DNA from: CAYSPG01 sp964432885
GTDB taxonomy: Bacteria > Bacteroidota > Bacteroidia > AKYH767-A > OLB10
DNA: 64,000 nucleotides
NCBI GenBank assembly: GCA_964432885.1
Contig: CAYSPG010000008.1
Location: 1 to 64,000 of the forward strand
Direction: 5' to 3'
Positions 9,633 through 18,495 of this stretch are shown here, one piece after another. Position numbers and translations under genes: made by a program. A model generated the notes under the pieces. That model searched no databases and was not told the origin of the DNA. It saw only the letters and a list, made by a program, of their open reading frames with translations. The first letter of the stretch is position 1. Each line of letters opens with the position of its first letter.

Positions 9633-11480
9633 TTAATCATCGGCCTCAATTTCTCCAGCACTTTTAGGTTGAGGAAGTACTACTGCATCAAGCATCCGCA
9701 ATTCAAGGTCGGGACGCTTGATGGTATCAAGCAAATATTTTTGCACCATTAAACTGGCAATGGGTGCGGCAAACTGCGCCCCTTGCCCTGCATTTTCAAC
9801 CAGCACGGCAACAGCAATTTTTGGGTTTTGACGTGGTGCAAAACAAAAAAACACCGAGTGGTTTTTTCCATGTGGATTTTGTGCCGTTCCCGTTTTTCCG
9901 CACATCACAAGGCTGTCAACTCTTGATCCGCGTGCTGTGCCTGCATCAAACACCATTTGCATACCGTCCTGTATAATGTCATAATAGGCAGGGTCAACCA
10001 TAGTATAGTGCTTTACTTTAAACTGCGATGGCAAATAATGTTTGCTGCCAATTTCTTTAACCACATGAGGTACATAATAATATCCTTTGTTAGCTACAAT
10101 GCAAGCAACATTGGCCATTTGCAATGGAGTTATACCAAGTTCGCCCTGTCCAATTGACAATGATATTATGGTTGATGATTTCCAACTGCCTTTGCCAAAA
10201 AATTTATTGTAGTACTCAACCGTTGGAACATTGCCTTTTAATTCATGTGGCATATCAACATTTAATTTTACCCCAACACCAAAACTAAGTACATAATTGC
10301 GCCATTTGTCAAATGCCATTTCCGTTGATTCATACTTTCGGTTATCAATAACATTTCTAAAGGTTTGGCAATAAAAAGCATTGCATGAAGTGGCAATAGC
10401 TCCTCTTATTTGAGTGGGTGATGAGTGTGGGTGGCAGTGTACAAAAATATTACCAACCCTATAGCCCTGCGCACAACCGATGTACGTGTGTTCTGTAATA
10501 ACATGTTCCTGCAAACCAATGAGCGAGTTAATAATTTTAAAAGTACTACCGGGCGGGTAATAAGCCATCATGGCACGGTTAAACAATGGCTTTGACTCAT
10601 CCTTGAGCAATGTTCCGTAGTTTTTTGATCGTGCACGTCCCACCATCAGATTGGGATCGTATGATGGGCTGTTTACCATGGCAAGTATTTCGCCTGTTGA
10701 TGGGTCAATGGCAACTGCGCTGCCAATTTTATTTTTAAGCAACCGTTCGGCATACTGTTGCAGGCCTGCGTCAAGTGATAGGGTTAGGTTATCGCCCGAT
10801 ACAGCAAGCGTATCATACCTGCCTTCCTGAAATCTTCCTTTTTCACGATTAAAAACATCTACCATAGCATAACGCACACCTCGTCTTCCACGCAATTCCT
10901 TTTCGTACGATTGTTCAATGCCGCTTATTCCTATATAATCACCCATGAGATAATATGGATTTTTGGCAACCACTTTTTCATCCACCTCGCCCAAATAACC
11001 CAGCAAGTGGGCTGCTGAGTTAAACGGATACTTGCGTACGGTACGTGTTAAAACCGAAAAGCCTTTGAACTTAAATAGTTTTTCCTGCAGCGTACCGTAT
11101 GTTTCGGTTGAAATTTGTTTTTCGAAAACAGATTCTTTGTATGGGGAATAGGAACGTGCCTTTTTTAGTTTCTTTCGGCAGTCTTCAATTGTTATTGCTA
11201 AAATGTTGCACAGGTCAATGGTATCAAACGGCTTTACTTCTTTTGGAAGCACCATTAAATCATAAACAGTTTGGTTATACACCAGCAATCGGCCTTTGCG
11301 GTCATACACAAGCCCTCGGGCCGGAAAATCAACCACTCTTCTTAATACATTATCATTTGCCGAAAGCTTAAACCTGTCTTCAACCACCTGCAGGTAAAAA
11401 AGCCTGCACAGGTAAACAAACACCACCACAGTAAAAACCGAAATGATAACAATGCGCTGCGTGTTGGCACGTGTATTCAT
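9633..11480 (-). CDS. mrdA: Penicillin-binding protein 2 (class B transpeptidase)
   Basis: A 615-residue class B PBP that cross-links peptidoglycan during elongation with RodA. One N-terminal membrane anchor spans about residues 10-30, then a PBP dimerisation domain with the RG-x-hydrophobic-x-DR motif (RGLVYDRKGR, residues 55-64), then the transpeptidase domain. The three active-site motifs are visible: STFK with Ser312, SCN at 365-367 and KTG at 529-531. Its ATG overlaps the end of mreD by 4 bp, indicating translational coupling. Length is normal for the family. Confidence 0.96.
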   Translation of the reverse strand: MNTRANTQRIVIISVFTVVVFVYLCRLFYLQVVEDRFKLSANDNVLRRVVDFPARGLVYDRKGRLLVYNQTVYDLMVLPKEVKPFDTIDLCNILAITIEDCRKKLKKARSYSPYKESVFEKQISTETYGTLQEKLFKFKGFSVLTRTVRKYPFNSAAHLLGYLGEVDEKVVAKNPYYLMGDYIGISGIEQSYEKELRGRRGVRYAMVDVFNREKGRFQEGRYDTLAVSGDNLTLSLDAGLQQYAERLLKNKIGSAVAIDPSTGEILAMVNSPSYDPNLMVGRARSKNYGTLLKDESKPLFNRAMMAYYPPGSTFKIINSLIGLQEHVITEHTYIGCAQGYRVGNIFVHCHPHSSPTQIRGAIATSCNAFYCQTFRNVIDNRKYESTEMAFDKWRNYVLSFGVGVKLNVDMPHELKGNVPTVEYYNKFFGKGSWKSSTIISLSIGQGELGITPLQMANVACIVANKGYYYVPHVVKEIGSKHYLPSQFKVKHYTMVDPAYYDIIQDGMQMVFDAGTARGSRVDSLVMCGKTGTAQNPHGKNHSVFFCFAPRQNPKIAVAVLVENAGQGAQFAAPIASLMVQKYLLDTIKRPDLELRMLDAVVLPQPKSAGEIEADD

Positions 11481-11989
11481 CTATCGTCAGTTGGTTTCCC
11501 GAATAAAAACTGGCTTATAATAATAAACACAATGGTTACGCACGAGCTAAGAACAACTCGCATCAAGGTCGAAAAAAATTCGGTAAAGCGAAATACCTCT
11601 ACATAAAATAAAACAAAATGATGAAGCAATACGGCTAATAATGTATAAAGAAAAAACCATCCAACACCAAGTTTTAATGATGGGGATGCATCGGCCTCGT
11701 ACCCATCACGGGGAGCAATGGCACGTAAAATGCCCGGACGAACAAAACCAAGAAACACAGTGGCAGCGGCATGCATGCCCAGCGTATTTGAAAAAACATC
11801 AATGGTAAGCCCGGTGGCAAATGACAGTACAAGCAACAATGTTTTTGGTATCCGTACCGGCAGCAGCATTATAAACAACACATACATGTATGGGTTAACG
11901 TAACCGCCCAGCCTTATATTGTTAAGCACAATTACCTGCACCGCTATAAGGATTAAAAACCTAAGTACTATTTTAATTACTTCCAGCAT
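11477..11989 (-). CDS. mreD: Rod shape-determining protein MreD
   Basis: A 170-residue hydrophobic protein with about five membrane segments, the usual size for MreD. MreD is an inner-membrane partner of MreC and MreB in the elongasome. Sequence conservation is low in this family; identification rests on hydrophobicity, length and position between mreC and mrdA. It overlaps mreC by 17 bp and mrdA by 4 bp, so the three genes form one translationally coupled unit. Confidence 0.88.
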   Translation of the reverse strand: MLEVIKIVLRFLILIAVQVIVLNNIRLGGYVNPYMYVLFIMLLPVRIPKTLLLVLSFATGLTIDVFSNTLGMHAAATVFLGFVRPGILRAIAPRDGYEADASPSLKLGVGWFFLYTLLAVLLHHFVLFYVEVFRFTEFFSTLMRVVLSSCVTIVFIIISQFLFGKPTDDR

Positions 11990-12815
11990 TATCTAACTTT
12001 TCTTCTAACAGTTTCCGCTCCTCTTTTAATAAATTATTTACCACATATACATGCGATATGGTATTAAAGTTGGTTGACAATTTTACATTTATTGTATATG
12101 AATTACTACCCGGTTTAATTGATGATGCCGTTACAGTACCCACCATAACTCCTTCGGGGTAATAGGGCGAATAAGTGGTAGTTACCAGTGTGTCACCTGT
12201 CTTAAATTGCACGTGGCGTGGTATGTCAATTACTGTTGCTTCGTTATACGCATCATCGGCTTCCCACACCATCGAGCCATTATAACTGTTGTTTTTAAAC
12301 CGCACACTTACTTTGCTTTGCGTATGCAAAAAAGAAGTAACCGTGCAATAGTGCATCGAAACATCTTTTACAATGCCAACGATTCCGTTTGACGCAATCA
12401 CACCCATTTCGCTTTTTACCCCTGCAAGCAAACCCTTATCAAGCGTAAGGTAATTGTTTCTTCGGGTGGTAGAGTTGTTTATTACTTTGGCATAAATGTA
12501 TGTGTACTGCATGTTTAGCACCGTATCTATTTTTCCTCCACGCACCACCGTAGTATCATATACCGAGGTTGGTATCATCGCTTTAAGTCGTGCATTTTCC
12601 TGGTTAAGCAGTTGGTTGTTTTCTTTTAAGTGCAGGTATTGTGTTACCGAGTTTACGCTTTCGTAAACCGATGCAACCACCTTATTGGTTGAGTTAAGCA
12701 CCGATGCGTTTTGATACTTACTGTTTCGTACCATCAGCAGCACACAGGCCGTTTCAAGCAGCAAAAAAAGAAGAAAAAAATTATTACGGTACAGAAATAA
12801 AAAAAGATTGCGCAT
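11973..12815 (-). CDS. mreC: Rod shape-determining protein MreC
   Basis: A 280-residue protein with one N-terminal membrane segment (about residues 8-30), a coiled coil around residues 60-82 (KENNQLLNQENARLK) and a periplasmic beta-barrel region containing the NGIVGIVKDV type core of MreC. It links the cytoplasmic MreB filaments to the periplasmic PBP2/RodA machinery. It is the first gene of the mreC-mreD-mrdA-rodA unit. Upstream lies 266 bp shared with a divergent TonB receptor gene, instead of mreB, which sits on the far side of that receptor. Confidence 0.94.
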   Translation of the reverse strand: MRNLFLFLYRNNFFLLFLLLETACVLLMVRNSKYQNASVLNSTNKVVASVYESVNSVTQYLHLKENNQLLNQENARLKAMIPTSVYDTTVVRGGKIDTVLNMQYTYIYAKVINNSTTRRNNYLTLDKGLLAGVKSEMGVIASNGIVGIVKDVSMHYCTVTSFLHTQSKVSVRFKNNSYNGSMVWEADDAYNEATVIDIPRHVQFKTGDTLVTTTYSPYYPEGVMVGTVTASSIKPGSNSYTINVKLSTNFNTISHVYVVNNLLKEERKLLEEKLDNAGSN

Positions 12816-13037
12816 GAAACAAGTTTACAGTGTGCCGTTTAGCATTTACAGGTTGGGGTAACTGTTACAGCAAACAAATTTGGTGAGAATACCACGATAA
12901 GATTGAAAGGATAAAAAAAGTTTTTAACGGAGTTATTATAAATCTTCACAAAACCAGATGTACGCTCACATTGTCGTTTGGCCGCCTCAACACCCTCCTT
13001 TACCTTCTACATTTACCACACAATTTGTAACGAATTG

Positions 13038-13045
13038 CATCTTTG
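13038..13045 (+). promoter_or_regulatory. Possible -7 box for the TonB receptor gene
   Basis: CATCTTTG differs by one base from the Bacteroidota -7 consensus TAnnTTTG and lies 36 bp before the ATG. No -33 TTG at the expected 17-23 bp spacing was seen, so this is tentative. Confidence 0.35.
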
Positions 13046-13081
13046 CACCGTCTTAATTAAAAATCAAAACTACTTATTTTT

Positions 13082-15448
13082 ATGTCCTTAAAATTTTTTA
13101 CAGCAACTGCCCTTGCAGTCTGTTTTTCGGCAAACTTGCTTGCACAGCAACTTACACAAACTGTTCGCGGTACCATCACCGATAAGCAAAGCAAAGAAAC
13201 CCTTATTGGCGCCTCGGTGGTCATGATGGATACATCCCAATTTAAGGGCGCCACTGCCGATGTAAATGGGAACTTCCGAATTGAAAACGTGCCCGTAGGC
13301 CGGCACACTTTTAAATTTTCTTTTCTTGGCTACCGCGAAAACTTTGCAACCGTTATTATCACATCTGGCAAAGAGGTGGTACTTAATATCGAACTTGAAC
13401 AATCTGTAATAACTACCAATGCTGTTACTATAGTTGCAGAAAAGCAAAAAGACAAGCCCAACAATCAACTTACCACTGTTAGCTCACGTTCATTTACCAT
13501 TGAAGAAACATCACGCTATGCCGGCAGCATTGGCGACCCATCGCGCATGGCAGCCAACTATGCGGGTGTGAGCGGAGCTAATGATACACGCAATGATATT
13601 ATTATTCGTGGTAATTCACCGCTTGGTTTGCTGTGGCGATTAAATGGAATTGAAATTCCGAATCCAAATCATTTTGGTTCGCTTGGTTCTACAGGTGGCC
13701 CTATTTCTATTTTGAATAATAACGTGCTCGATAAATCTGATTTTTTAACAGGGGCGTTTCCTGCAGAATATGGTAATGCCAATGCCGGTGTTTTTGATTT
13801 GCAAATGCGAAATGGCAACAATGAAAAGCACGAGTTTTTGGGTCAAATGGGTTTTAACGGGTTTGAGGCTGGTGCCGAAGGGCCCATAAGTAAAAAGCAG
13901 GGTTCATCTTACCTGGTAAATTACCGCTACTCAACGCTTGGTGTTTTTAGTGCACTCGGTTTGAATTTTGGAACAGGTACTGCGGTGCCACGGTACCAGG
14001 ATGTTTCGTTCAACGTTAATTTACCCACACAAAAGGCAGGAAAATTTACACTATTTGGGCTGGGCGGAATTAGCTATGCCGAAGTACTTGATAAAGATGC
14101 CGACAGCACAAAAGAAAATTTATATACCGATGACAGACGCGAAAACGGATATTATGGAAACAACATGGGTGTGGTTGGACTAATGCACACCTACTTTTTT
14201 AATACCAACACGTATTCTAAGCTGGGCTTTAGCATTTCACAAGCTGGCGAAAAATACAAAGTGGATACCATACGCTTGTCTGACGAAGCCGTAATACCCG
14301 CCTACCGCAACACATCCAATCAGCAGAAGTACACTGTGGACTTTACAATCAACAAAAAATTTTCGGCAAAAAACTTTGCTAAAGCCGGCATTGTGGTTAA
14401 TCATTATCAATACAACTACTCTGACAGTGCAGTAGTAGATACCGTATGGAAAACATTTACCGAGTTTAAAGGCAACGGCAATTTATATAAACTTTACCTG
14501 CAATGGCAGCACCGGTTCACCGACCACCTTACCTTAAACAGTGGTATTTATTCTCAGTTGTATGATTTAAACAATACCTACGCCATAGAGCCGCGCATTG
14601 GCCTGCGATGGGAAATTAAAGAAGGCCAGGCCATAAGCTTTGGCACAGGCCTGCACAGCCAGTTGCAGCCACAGTATTTGTATCTTATAAAAACAAGAAT
14701 GGATGATGGCAACTACACACAAACAAACAAGGACTTAGATATGACAAGGAGCTACCATGCTGTACTTGCCTATGACAGAACCATTGCTAAAGACATGCGT
14801 GTGAAAGTGGAAACCTATTATCAATATTTATTTGACGTTCCGGTTGAAATGCGCAAAACATATTTTAGTGTGCTTAATGAGGGGGCAGATTTTGGTGTGA
14901 GCGCAGTAGATAGTTTGCAGAACAGTGGCACCGGAACTAATTATGGTTTGGAATTAACGGTTGAGAAATTTTTTAGCCGTGGATATTATTTTCTGCTTAC
15001 AGGTTCGGTGTTTGAGTCAAAGTATAAAGGAAGCGATGGCGTGGAGCGCAACACTGCCTTTAACGGCAACTTTGTTTTTAACGCCCTTGGCGGAAAAGAG
15101 TGGACTATACGAAAGAAAAATACAATTGCACTTAACTTAAAACTAAACTATGCCGGTGGCAAACGTTACAAGCCTGTTGATTTTGAAAAGTCGCAATTGG
15201 CAGGCACAACACAGTATGACCTTGATCATGCTTTTGAAAAACGTTACAAAGATTATTACCGCTGCGATATTAAAATTGCCTACCGCATAAATCGCAAACG
15301 CTGCACGCATGAGGTGGCACTTGACCTTAACAACGTGTTTAACACACAAAACATTTTTCAGCAGCAGTACAGCCAAAAAACCAACTCATTAAAAACCGAG
15401 TATCAGGTAGGCTTTTTGCCAATACCCATGTACAGAATTACATTTTAA
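13082..15448 (+). CDS. TonB-dependent outer membrane receptor with CarboxypepD_reg-like N-domain
   Basis: A 788-residue protein with a signal peptide ending near LLAQQ (residues 1-22). Residues about 28-110 form a carboxypeptidase-regulatory-like beta-sandwich (VRGTITDKQSKETLIGASV), followed by a plug domain (about 120-240; RGNSPLGLLWRLNGIEIP) and a C-terminal beta-barrel of alternating aromatic strands ending in MYRITF, with a terminal Phe typical of Bam substrates. Such receptors import large or scarce substrates through the outer membrane with TonB energy. No SusD-like gene follows, so a glycan role is not supported and the substrate is unknown. It lies on the opposite strand between mreC and mreB. 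Confidence 0.9.
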   Translation: MSLKFFTATALAVCFSANLLAQQLTQTVRGTITDKQSKETLIGASVVMMDTSQFKGATADVNGNFRIENVPVGRHTFKFSFLGYRENFATVIITSGKEVVLNIELEQSVITTNAVTIVAEKQKDKPNNQLTTVSSRSFTIEETSRYAGSIGDPSRMAANYAGVSGANDTRNDIIIRGNSPLGLLWRLNGIEIPNPNHFGSLGSTGGPISILNNNVLDKSDFLTGAFPAEYGNANAGVFDLQMRNGNNEKHEFLGQMGFNGFEAGAEGPISKKQGSSYLVNYRYSTLGVFSALGLNFGTGTAVPRYQDVSFNVNLPTQKAGKFTLFGLGGISYAEVLDKDADSTKENLYTDDRRENGYYGNNMGVVGLMHTYFFNTNTYSKLGFSISQAGEKYKVDTIRLSDEAVIPAYRNTSNQQKYTVDFTINKKFSAKNFAKAGIVVNHYQYNYSDSAVVDTVWKTFTEFKGNGNLYKLYLQWQHRFTDHLTLNSGIYSQLYDLNNTYAIEPRIGLRWEIKEGQAISFGTGLHSQLQPQYLYLIKTRMDDGNYTQTNKDLDMTRSYHAVLAYDRTIAKDMRVKVETYYQYLFDVPVEMRKTYFSVLNEGADFGVSAVDSLQNSGTGTNYGLELTVEKFFSRGYYFLLTGSVFESKYKGSDGVERNTAFNGNFVFNALGGKEWTIRKKNTIALNLKLNYAGGKRYKPVDFEKSQLAGTTQYDLDHAFEKRYKDYYRCDIKIAYRINRKRCTHEVALDLNNVFNTQNIFQQQYSQKTNSLKTEYQVGFLPIPMYRITF

Positions 15449-15464
15449 CAGAATACAAAAGGCA

Positions 15465-15503
15465 TAAAAAAAACCCCGCACTCGGTTTTTCACAAATGCG
15501 GGG
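15465..15503 (-). terminator. Rho-independent terminator downstream of mreB
   Basis: A 7-bp stem ccccgca (15474-15480) pairs with tgcgggg (15497-15503). Read on the minus strand, the stem is followed by eight T residues, so it terminates the purH-mreB transcript. On the plus strand it is not followed by a T run, though it may still stall transcription from the convergent receptor gene. Confidence 0.8.
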
Positions 15504-15526
15504 CTATGCGGTGTATTAATTTTAAT

Positions 15527-16627
15527 TTACGGAATAAGAAATTTAAACCTGTCAATGTTTTTTAATGCAATGCCCGTGCCGCGCACCACAGCACGCAATG
15601 GGTCTTCGGCTACGTGAACAGGTAGCTTTGTTTTCATCGCAATGCGTTTATCAAGTCCACGCAACAATGCACCACCACCTGTTAAGTAAATACCGGTGCG
15701 GTAAATATCGGCCGAAAGTTCAGGAGGTGTCATTTCAAGAGCTTTTAAAATAGCTTCTTCTATTTTTGAAATGGATTTATCCAATGCATGCGCAATCTCA
15801 GAATACGAAACAGTAATTTCTTTTGGAATACCGGTCATCAAATCACGGCCATGCACAGCATAGTCGGGTGGAGGATTATCTAATTCTGGCAATGCCGAAC
15901 CCACTTCAATTTTTATCATCTCAGCACTGCGCTCGCCAATTAATATATTGTGCTGCCTGCGCATGTAATCCCAAATATCCATCGTAAAACCATCACCGGC
16001 AACACGAATACTTTGATCGCAAACAATTCCGCCCAAAGCAATAACAGCAATTTCGCTGGTACCTCCGCCAATATCAATAATCATATTACCCATTGGCTCT
16101 TCCACATCTATGCCAATACCAATGGCTGCGGCCATAGGCTCGTGTATTAAATATACTTCTTTAGCACCGGCATGCTCGGCACTGTCGCGCACCGCACGTT
16201 TTTCCACTTCGGTAATTCCGCTTGGTATGCATATTACCATTTTTAACGATGGCTGAAAAAACCTGCGTCCCGGGTTAATCATTTTTATCATACCGCGTAT
16301 CATGTGCTCGGCAGCATCAAAATCGGCAATCACACCATCTTTTAAGGGGCGGATTGTCTTAATGTTTTCATGTGTTTTGCCATGCATCATCATTGCCTGC
16401 TTACCCACGGCAAGCACCTTGCCCGTCATGCGGTCAATGGCTACAATAGATGGTTCATCCACAACCACTTTATCGTTGTGAATAATTAACGTGTTGGCTG
16501 TGCCAAGGTCAATTGCAATTTCCTGCGTGAGAAAATCAAATAGTCCCATTTTTTCTCTTTTGTTAGTTAAAATTGGTTGAGCAAGTGCCTCAAGTACGAC
16601 AGGTTCTGTCTGGGTAGCTTTTGCCAT
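15527..16627 (-). CDS. mreB: Rod shape-determining protein MreB
   Basis: A bacterial actin that forms membrane-associated filaments directing the elongasome. The phosphate-1 motif IAIDLGTANTLI, the phosphate-2 motif DIGGGTSEIA and the adenosine motif LTGGGALLRGLD are all present. The longest frame gives 366 residues, but the usual family start MGLFDFLTQE corresponds to an ATG at 16549 giving 340 residues, preceded by a purine-rich AAAAGAGAAA stretch. I think 16549 is the more likely start; the 26-residue extension is not typical of MreB. It follows purH by 48 bp and probably shares its promoter. Confidence 0.95.
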   Translation of the reverse strand: MAKATQTEPVVLEALAQPILTNKREKMGLFDFLTQEIAIDLGTANTLIIHNDKVVVDEPSIVAIDRMTGKVLAVGKQAMMMHGKTHENIKTIRPLKDGVIADFDAAEHMIRGMIKMINPGRRFFQPSLKMVICIPSGITEVEKRAVRDSAEHAGAKEVYLIHEPMAAAIGIGIDVEEPMGNMIIDIGGGTSEIAVIALGGIVCDQSIRVAGDGFTMDIWDYMRRQHNILIGERSAEMIKIEVGSALPELDNPPPDYAVHGRDLMTGIPKEITVSYSEIAHALDKSISKIEEAILKALEMTPPELSADIYRTGIYLTGGGALLRGLDKRIAMKTKLPVHVAEDPLRAVVRGTGIALKNIDRFKFLIP

Positions 16628-16675
16628 AGTGCTAAATTTTTACCGCGCTTTTTGCATAGCCGGTAATTTTAGCGG

Positions 16676-18235
16676 CTAATGCTTAAAGTGCCTTTTTCCT
16701 GTTAATACCATACTTAGGGCATTTTTGTTACAATATTCTATACTTTCTTTATCTTTTATACTGCCTCCGGGCTGAATTATGGCAGTTATTCCCGCTTTAT
16801 CTGCAATTTCTACACAATCCGGAAACGGAAAAAACGCATCGCTGGCCATTACTGCCCCCTTCAAGTCAAACCCAAAATGTTTTGCCTTTGCTATTGCATG
16901 TTCCAATGCATCCACGCGCGAAGTTTGTCCGGCACCGCTGCCCATCAACTGATTATTTTTGGCTAATATAATAGCATTACTCTTTGTATGCCGAACTAAT
17001 TTATTGGCAAACACCATATCTGCTATTTCAGCTTGCGTAGGTTTTTTACTTGTTACATATTCAAACTCGCTTTCGCTGATTTCTATTTTATTTTTATCCT
17101 GAACCAACACACCATTTAACGCGCTTCGGCTTTCAATAGTATTAACAGCCGAACTTTTTAGTTTCAAAATAATCCTGTTCTTCTTTTCCCTAAGTACAGC
17201 CAATGCTTTTTCTTCAAACGATGGCGCTATTATTATTTCAAAAAACAACTTGTTTAATGATTCGGCTGTTTCAACATCCACATTACAGTTGCATATTATA
17301 ATACCACCAAAAGCCGATACCGGATCACCCGCCAATGCATCCTGCCACGCTTGCAGTGCAGCAGGCCTGCTGGCAACACCACAGGCATTCGTATGCTTTA
17401 TTACCGCAAAAGTAGGCCCCACCCCAGCCCTCCCCAAAGGGAAGGGAGAAAAAGAAAATTCACTTATTAAACTTACAGCAGCATCACAATCCAATATATT
17501 GTTATACGATAGCTCCTTGCCATGCAATTGCTCAAACACAGCATCAAGGTCTCCAAAAAAAGTTCCGCGCTGATGCGGATTTTCACCATAGCGCAACGCT
17601 TTACCTCGCAATTCGCTCGCCTTATAGTAATCAAACCTCACATCCTTATTAAAAAAATTAAAAATAGCAGTATCGTAATGCGATGAAACAGCAAATGCAC
17701 GTGCAGCCATTTTTTTTCGTTCATCAAGTGTAGTCACAGCGCCTTTATCAGCTATCACATCCAGCACAAAACCATAATCATCACCCGATGCAATAACCAA
17801 CACATCATTAAAATTTTTTGCTGCCGCACGTATAAGCGAAATGCCCCCAACATCAATCTTCTCAATTATTTCAGCCTCGCTCGCTCCCGATGCCACCGTT
17901 TTCTCAAACGGATACAAATCCACTATCACACAATCTATTTCCGGAATTTCAAACCCATTAATTTCGGCAACATCCTGCTTGTTTTCGCGCCTTGATAAAA
18001 TGCCACCAAACACCTTTGGGTGCAATGTTTTTACACGGCCCCCAAGTATGGATGGGTAGCCCGTAACATCTTCAACAGCCGTAACCGGAATGTTTAATTT
18101 TTTTATAAAATCAAACGTACCTCCGGTGGCATACAGCGCCACATCATTTTTGTGCAAACCCTCTATCACCGGCTGCAAACCATCTTTGCTATACACCGAT
18201 ACCAAGGCACTTTTAATTCTAATATCTACACTCAT
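16676..18235 (-). CDS. purH: Bifunctional AICAR formyltransferase / IMP cyclohydrolase
   Basis: A 519-residue enzyme for the last two steps of IMP synthesis. The N-terminal IMP cyclohydrolase domain (MGS-like; ALVSVYSKDGL, YATGGTFDFI, GGRVKTLHPKVFGG) is followed by the AICAR transformylase domain with RYGENPHQ (215-222) and the catalytic KHTN motif (280-283). Residues about 261-275 (SFSPFPLGRAGVGPT), just before FAVIKHTN, have no counterpart in family members I know and correspond to a GC-rich palindromic element inserted in frame. The remaining sequence looks intact, so the enzyme is probably functional. purH next to mreB is a common Bacteroidota arrangement. Confidence 0.96.
   Translation of the reverse strand: MSVDIRIKSALVSVYSKDGLQPVIEGLHKNDVALYATGGTFDFIKKLNIPVTAVEDVTGYPSILGGRVKTLHPKVFGGILSRRENKQDVAEINGFEIPEIDCVIVDLYPFEKTVASGASEAEIIEKIDVGGISLIRAAAKNFNDVLVIASGDDYGFVLDVIADKGAVTTLDERKKMAARAFAVSSHYDTAIFNFFNKDVRFDYYKASELRGKALRYGENPHQRGTFFGDLDAVFEQLHGKELSYNNILDCDAAVSLISEFSFSPFPLGRAGVGPTFAVIKHTNACGVASRPAALQAWQDALAGDPVSAFGGIIICNCNVDVETAESLNKLFFEIIIAPSFEEKALAVLREKKNRIILKLKSSAVNTIESRSALNGVLVQDKNKIEISESEFEYVTSKKPTQAEIADMVFANKLVRHTKSNAIILAKNNQLMGSGAGQTSRVDALEHAIAKAKHFGFDLKGAVMASDAFFPFPDCVEIADKAGITAIIQPGGSIKDKESIEYCNKNALSMVLTGKRHFKH
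17415..17447 (-). repeat. Palindromic REP-like element inserted in frame inside purH
   Basis: Read in the purH sense, an imperfect stem ccctttgg-type hairpin (arms 17428-17435 and 17439-17446, loop of three, 7 of 8 pairs) is followed by a ctggggtgggg tail. It accounts for about 12-13 extra residues relative to the usual PurH alignment. The same consensus occurs inside sufS at 50718-50746. Confidence 0.7.
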
Positions 18236-18320
18236 TAAGTCTAAAAAAAAACAGGTTGGGTGGTAAAAAAAAACAAAAAACTACAAGCACCACCAACGCA
18301 CAAAAGCATTAGCGGTGGCG

Positions 18321-18348
18321 CAAAGGTATAAGTTGATTCCAATGCAAA
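18321..18348 (-). promoter_or_regulatory. Promoter for purH-mreB
   Basis: On the minus strand a TTTG (18345-18348) precedes TACCTTTG (18321-18328) by 16 bp, close to the Bacteroidota TTTG/TAnnTTTG arrangement. It lies about 85 bp upstream of the purH ATG. Confidence 0.6.
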
Positions 18349-18441
18349 TCGCGGTGTGAAAAAATATTTTAGCCGACCTCTCGTATGCGCTTGGCTCGTA
18401 AGCGCTTGGCTCCTGCATCGTGCTACCATCTCATCCCAAAC

Positions 18442-18469
18442 AAAAAAAACCCGCCCTTACAGGAGCGGG
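18442..18469 (-). terminator. Rho-independent terminator after the 314-residue gene
   Basis: Minus-strand stem cccgc/gcggg (18450-18454 and 18465-18469), extended by cct/agg around a short loop and followed by eight T residues, 27 bp after the stop codon of the gene at 18496. Confidence 0.8.
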
Positions 18470-18495
18470 GTCAAAAAATAACAAATAATAAATCC

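Noticed and set aside
16550..16627. Genuine 26-residue N-terminal extension of MreB
   Set aside because: MreB normally starts at MGLFDFLTQE, which has its own ATG at 16549; the extension is not family-like, so I mention it only as an alternative.
18241..18429. 62-residue minus-strand ORF upstream of purH
   Set aside because: It overlaps the purH promoter and has no recognisable features.
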